8,842 bases of DNA, from NCBI GenBank assembly GCA_964432565.1, contig CAYSOA010000064.1:1-8842 (forward strand). The letters run 5' to 3'. A program made the position numbers and the translations under genes. Position 1 is the stretch's first letter, and the number at the start of each line of letters is the position of its first letter. This document shows, in pieces, positions 5,668 through 8,842 of the stretch. Source of the DNA: CAIOHW01 sp964432565. Its GTDB lineage: Bacteria; Bdellovibrionota; UBA1018. The notes below the pieces were generated by a model that was not told where the DNA came from, did no database searches, and was given only the letters and a program-made list of their open reading frames with translations.

Positions 5668-7134
5668 ATGGCAACGTCTCAGCATGATGTCGTCGTGATT
5701 GGTGCCGGCCCTGCCGGTTATGTCTGCGCGATCCGCCTGGCCCAGAACGGCCGCAAGGTGACCGTGATTGATAAGGCCGAAGTGGGAGGCGTGTGCCTCA
5801 ACCGCGGATGCATTCCCTCTAAAGCACTCATCTACGCCGGTGGAATCTTCGATCGCGTCTCGCACCATGCCGATGAACTTGGTATCGAGCAGGGCGGCAA
5901 GCCGCTGAAGGGCCTGAATGTCAACATGACCAAGCTCAAGGCCTGGAAGGATGGCGTCGTGGCCAAGCTCACGGGCGGCGTCGGCCAGCTCCTGAAGGCC
6001 AACGGCTGCACCGTGATTGCGGGCGACGCGAAGTTCACCGGACCGAAGACCCTCGAAGTGAAGACTGCGAAGGGCGTCGAGACGATCCAGTTCAATGCGT
6101 GTGTCATTGCCACGGGTTCGCGCCCGACGGCGCTGCCGGGCTTTGTGGTGGATCAGAAGAAGGTCCTCGATTCGACTGGAGCCCTCGACCAGACCTCCGT
6201 TCCGAAGAGCATTCTTTGCATCGGCGGTGGCTACATCGGCCTCGAGCTGGGCACGTTCTTCTCGAAGGTCGGTGCCTCGGTAACGGTCGTCGAAGGCGGC
6301 CCCGGACTCCTGGGCGGCGTCGATCCGGATCTTGCCAAGGTCGTGCACAAGAAGCTCGAGAAGCGTGGCGTGAAGGTCTATGTCGGTCACGGCGTGAAGG
6401 GAATGAAGGATCTTGGCGCCAAGGGCGTCGAAGTGACCTTCGAACCCCGTGCAGGCGGCAAGTCGATCACCGAGATGTTCGAGAAGGTGCTGGTCACGAT
6501 CGGCCGTACTCCGAACCATGAAGGCATCGGCCTCGAGAAGGCTGGCGTGAAGCTCGACTCCAAGGGATTCATCCTCGTCGATGCCCAGCGCAAGACCAAC
6601 GTGCCGGGCATCTACGCCATCGGCGACATCGCCGGACAGCCGCTCCTCGCTCACAAGGGCTCGAAGGAAGGCATCGTCGCTGCTGACGCCATTGCAGGCA
6701 AGAAGGCCGCTTACGACGTTGTAGCGATGCCGGCCGTGATCTTCACGGATCCGGAAATTGCCACCGTCGGACTGACGGAGGCGGAAGCTCGCGAAAAGGG
6801 CGTTCAGGTTCAGGTCGGGATGTTCCCGTTCGCAGCCAACGGTCGCGCTCTTTCGGTCGGCGAGCCGGAAGGCTTCGTGAAGATGATCGGCGACGCGAAG
6901 ACGGGCCGCCTCCTCGGCGTGCACATCGTCGGAGCAGAAGCCTCGAACCTGATCTCGGAAGCCGCGCTGGCCATCGAGATGGGCGCTCATGTGGAAGACC
7001 TGGCCCTGACGGTGCATCCGCACCCGACGCTGCCGGAAACGTTGATGGAAGCCGCCGAAGCCACGCTCGGCCACGCCATCCACATCTTCCAGAAGAAGCC
7101 CGCTGCTTCGGCGCAGGCTCAGGCCCGAGTCTGA
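5668..7134 (+). CDS. lpd: Dihydrolipoamide dehydrogenase (E3)
   Basis: This flavoprotein reoxidises dihydrolipoamide on E2 and passes electrons through a disulfide and FAD to NAD+. The 488 residues contain the FAD-binding GAGPAG (12-17) and the redox-active pair C43/C48 in GGVCLNRGCIPSK. They also contain the NAD-binding GGGYIGLE (186-193), the second FAD contact YAIGDIAG (316-323), and the C-terminal dimerisation domain with H452 and E457 in HPHPTLPE, the His-Glu pair that completes the partner subunit's active site. Length matches the family, except for an extra Ala/Gln-rich tail (about 478-488). AAAGGA lies eight bases before the ATG. It sits 30 bases after the E2 gene, as is usual for complex-specific E3 genes. 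The same protein could also serve 2-oxoglutarate dehydrogenase or glycine cleavage. Confidence 0.97.
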   Translation: MATSQHDVVVIGAGPAGYVCAIRLAQNGRKVTVIDKAEVGGVCLNRGCIPSKALIYAGGIFDRVSHHADELGIEQGGKPLKGLNVNMTKLKAWKDGVVAKLTGGVGQLLKANGCTVIAGDAKFTGPKTLEVKTAKGVETIQFNACVIATGSRPTALPGFVVDQKKVLDSTGALDQTSVPKSILCIGGGYIGLELGTFFSKVGASVTVVEGGPGLLGGVDPDLAKVVHKKLEKRGVKVYVGHGVKGMKDLGAKGVEVTFEPRAGGKSITEMFEKVLVTIGRTPNHEGIGLEKAGVKLDSKGFILVDAQRKTNVPGIYAIGDIAGQPLLAHKGSKEGIVAADAIAGKKAAYDVVAMPAVIFTDPEIATVGLTEAEAREKGVQVQVGMFPFAANGRALSVGEPEGFVKMIGDAKTGRLLGVHIVGAEASNLISEAALAIEMGAHVEDLALTVHPHPTLPETLMEAAEATLGHAIHIFQKKPAASAQAQARV

Positions 7135-7150
7135 TTCTGATCTGGTTCCG

Positions 7151-7181
7151 ATCCGGCGTGGGCCGGATTCGCGGGCCGGAT
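7151..7181 (+). repeat. Inverted and direct repeat between lpd and lipB
   Basis: ATCCGGC (7151-7157) can pair with GCCGGAT at 7162-7168 (loop GTGG) or with a second copy at 7175-7181. The sequence GGGCCGGAT is itself directly repeated (7160-7168 and 7173-7181). No T-run follows, so it is not an intrinsic terminator. It could be an mRNA processing or stability hairpin that lowers lipB expression relative to lpd. Confidence 0.55.
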
Positions 7182-7194
7182 ATCTAAGGGACCT

Positions 7195-7950
7195 ATGCAG
7201 TTCTGGTCGCTGAAAAATCTGACACCGTATTCGGACGCATCCGAGCTTCAAAAGAGGCTCGTCGAGCTGAGGGCTCGGGATGCGATTCCGGATACGGTGT
7301 TGTTTTTGGAGCATGAGCCCGTCGTCACTCGAGGGCGCGGACTTCAGTGGGTGGGCCAGCCTCGCGAGCGGTCGATGCCGCTTCCGGCTCCGCTGCCGCC
7401 ATCGATCGCCTTCTGTGAGAGCGAGCGGGGAGGCGACCTGACCTATCACGGTCCCGGCCAGCTCGTCGTCTATCCGATCGTCAAGCTCGATGGCTCGGGG
7501 TTCGGTCCGGCGAAGGACGTCACCGCCTTTTTGCGCAAGCTCGAGGGAGTGTTCATCGACTGGCTCCGAGCGCTGGGGCTTTCGAGTGAAGCGCGCGAAC
7601 ATGCGACGGGCGTGTGGGTCGACGAGCCCCAGGGGGCTCGCAAGGTGGCCTCGATCGGCATCGCCGTGCGCAAGTGGGTCGTGTGGCATGGCCTTGCCAT
7701 CAATGTCGTCAACGACCTCAAGCCCTTTCACCTGATTTCGCCCTGTGGGTTTTCGCCTGAAGTGATGGCGTCACTGGGTGAGCTGCTCGACGCGCATGGC
7801 GCTTCGTGGCCGCGCGATCAGTGGCGCTCGTGGTGCGAGCGCGAGATTGCGCGGGGGTTCATGACCGCGAGCGGTGGAGGGCCGGTCTCTTCGCCGAATC
7901 AGGTAGGGATCCGGGTGCTCTCGCTCGAAGAAGCCATGAGCGAGTGCTGA
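7195..7950 (+). CDS. lipB: Lipoyl(octanoyl) transferase
   Basis: LipB moves octanoate from octanoyl-acyl carrier protein to the lipoyl-domain lysine of E2 and related proteins, giving the substrate for LipA. The 251 residues carry the family signature RGGDLTYHGPGQLVVYP (78-94, with H85), the lysine motif KVASIGIAV (K150), and the acyl-accepting cysteine C184 in SPCGF. The Cys/Lys pair is the known catalytic dyad. The N-terminus has the usual HEPVVTRGR block. About 25 C-terminal residues (GGGPVSSPNQ onward) extend past the conserved fold. AAGGG lies four bases before the ATG. The gap to lpd is 60 bases and contains a hairpin, so lipB may be read at a lower level within the same operon. It ends nine bases from a convergent pseudogene. 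Confidence 0.96.
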   Translation: MQFWSLKNLTPYSDASELQKRLVELRARDAIPDTVLFLEHEPVVTRGRGLQWVGQPRERSMPLPAPLPPSIAFCESERGGDLTYHGPGQLVVYPIVKLDGSGFGPAKDVTAFLRKLEGVFIDWLRALGLSSEAREHATGVWVDEPQGARKVASIGIAVRKWVVWHGLAINVVNDLKPFHLISPCGFSPEVMASLGELLDAHGASWPRDQWRSWCEREIARGFMTASGGGPVSSPNQVGIRVLSLEEAMSEC

Positions 7951-7959
7951 GCCGATTCG

Positions 7960-8253
7960 CTATTCCAGAATTCGTCCGGCCTCGGGCTCCCTGAGGAACC
8001 GCTCTACCGGAAGCGCCTGAACGTGCTCGGAGATCCGAAGCGTCTCTGAGCTCTGATGGACGATGAAGCCGCGGTTCAGTTTACCGCTTTTCGCGGCCTC
8101 CAGAAGCGATGTGGCAGTTTCTCGGCGAAATCTCTTCCCGGATTTGAACGCGAAGCCGATGGCCCTTCTGCCTTTCGTCCAGATCAGATCGATTTCAGAG
8201 CCTGATGGAGTGCGCCAGTAGTAAAATTCATTTGGTGTAAACCATGCCAGCAT
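7960..8253 (-). pseudogene. C-terminal remnant of a DUF4143-type AAA ATPase
   Basis: The 97 codons leftwards from 8253 contain FYYWRTPSGSEIDLIW, then GRRAIGFAFKSGKRFRRE, then a final QALPVERFL. This matches the C-terminal part of the DUF4143 domain that follows the AAA ATPase domain in a widespread family of predicted ATPases, often found in toxin-antitoxin-like or accessory contexts. The whole ATPase domain (Walker A and B) and the front of DUF4143 are missing. In the PD-(D/E)XK-like motif the usual E before xK is A (AFK, one base change from GAG to GCG), which suggests decay. The frame stays open to a TTG at 8451, but those residues do not look like the family and may be filler. The ATG at 8253 lacks a Shine-Dalgarno site. 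Expression as a small protein is unlikely but not excluded. It is convergent with lipB. Confidence 0.7.
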
Positions 8254-8273
8254 ATTTACCGTAATAATGCTGG
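8247..8273. repeat. 27-base imperfect palindrome in an AT-rich patch
   Basis: CCAGCAT (8247-8253) and ATGCTGG (8267-8273) are inverted repeats, and an inner TTAC/GTAA pair flanks the central base 8260; 11 of 13 position pairs match. It lies in an AT-rich island, at the point where the ATPase remnant loses similarity to its family. It could be an operator, a hairpin or a relic of a recombination site. No gene-specific role can be assigned. Confidence 0.55.
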
Positions 8274-8440
8274 TAGGGTTGCGGTGCGCTCGGTGCTGTC
8301 GAAACGCGGTCTTTAGAACCACCAGGTCAGAATCTGCTGCAGTTCGCCGTCGAGGAGCCCAATAGGATTTCGGCGCGTTTCGACGAGTTTCTCCGGGAGA
8401 TCGGAGGCTTGCATCCTTTTCCCAATGTGGCGATGATTCG

Positions 8441-8446
8441 GATAAT
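8441..8446 (+). promoter_or_regulatory. Possible -10 element for the SnoaL-like gene
   Basis: GATAAT matches five of six bases of the -10 consensus and lies 25 bases before the ATG at 8472. This would give a leader of about 20 bases that includes the AGGAG site. No convincing -35 is found at 16-18 bases upstream. Confidence 0.25.
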
Positions 8447-8471
8447 TTCAAACCCCACCTCAGGAGAATCC

Positions 8472-8842
8472 ATGACTTCAGAGCACGAAACGTCGATCAA
8501 GCGCCTGTATGAGCTCTGGCACGCGGGAGACGTTGCCGGAATCGAGCGCGAGTTTTCGCCCAAGCTGACTTTCGAGATCAAGGGCAAGACCCTCGTTTCC
8601 GGCAAGCACGACCGCGCTCAGTTCGCGGCGCTGATGGCGAAAATGAAGGAGCTTTCCGGCGGCACCTTTCAGTCCGAAATTCACGACATGCTGGTGAGTG
8701 ATCGGCACGCCATGGTGCTTGCGACGCACAGGCTGACCCGTGGTGGCGCCGCCTTGGAATACCGAAGCGTCCAGGTCTGGCGCTTTGAAAATGGGTTGCC
8801 CATTGCAGGATACGAGTACCTTCGTGATCACGAGCAGTTTCA
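8472..8842 (+). CDS. SnoaL-like (NTF2-fold) protein, 3' end beyond window
   Basis: The frame is open from an ATG at 8472 to the window edge (123 codons), with AGGAG five bases upstream. The sequence fits the SnoaL-like nuclear-transport-factor-2 family: RLYELWHAGDVAGIEREFSP at the start, ISGKH-type and ELSGGTF segments in the middle, and a VQVWRFENGLPIAGYEYLRDHEQF ending. In this family the fold is a small cone-shaped cytoplasmic domain with a hydrophobic pocket. Members include polyketide cyclases, isomerases, hydrolases and many uncharacterised proteins, so the reaction cannot be assigned. Only about 10-20 residues are probably missing. The gene follows the ATPase remnant and has no obvious functional link to the lipoate cluster. 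Codon use looks native, with high GC at third positions. Confidence 0.85.
   Translation, partial: MTSEHETSIKRLYELWHAGDVAGIEREFSPKLTFEIKGKTLVSGKHDRAQFAALMAKMKELSGGTFQSEIHDMLVSDRHAMVLATHRLTRGGAALEYRSVQVWRFENGLPIAGYEYLRDHEQF

Noticed and set aside
5662..7731. Minus-strand open frame of 689 codons
   Set aside because: Antisense to lpd and lipB, whose catalytic motifs are all present on the plus strand. The minus product is His/Arg/Asp-rich shadow sequence crossing two real genes.
8313..8414. Minus-strand 33-codon frame starting MQASDLPEKL
   Set aside because: It reads like protein, but it is short, has its purine-rich site directly against the ATG, and overlaps other open frames. There is not enough to call a gene.

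Overview
The window is GC-rich DNA of a Gram-negative-type bacterium. The best lineage guess is Bdellovibrionota or a relative. This is an inference from the style of the TadG-like protein (a KINLQN..DMAAY.GA..QA block followed by an aromatic and basic stretch) and from the lipA, E2, E3, lipB order. No rRNA or other marker gene is present to confirm it.

Layout. On the minus strand at the left edge is the N-terminus of a very lysine-rich, histone-H1-like protein (3-86). Also on the minus strand, 99 bases away, is a large single-pass TadG-like protein (186-2195). Transcribed divergently from it is a small gene for an exported Pro/Gly/Trp-rich protein of unknown function (2380-2967, probable GTG start). 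Positions 2968-3255 hold no gene. They contain a dense chain of stem-loops and pyrimidine-rich tracts ending in a good Rho-independent terminator, followed by a G-rich stretch and a probable lipA promoter.

The core is a four-gene plus-strand cluster at 3256-7950: lipA (lipoyl synthase), the E2 acyltransferase of a 2-oxoacid dehydrogenase complex (probably pyruvate dehydrogenase), lpd (E3), and lipB (octanoyltransferase). LipB places octanoate on the E2 lipoyl lysine, LipA inserts two sulfurs to make lipoate, E2 uses the lipoyl arm for acyl transfer, and Lpd reoxidises it. The E1 subunits are not in the window. Motifs in all four proteins look intact, and spacing and ribosome binding sites suggest one transcript.

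Downstream, 7951-8471 contains a decayed C-terminal piece of a DUF4143-type ATPase on the minus strand and a 27-base imperfect palindrome at its broken end. From 8472 a SnoaL-like (NTF2-fold) gene runs off the right edge.

The least explained part is the structured stretch at 2987-3213, which could be a small RNA, a 3' UTR or a lipA leader. No defence system, CRISPR array, tRNA or complete mobile element was seen.
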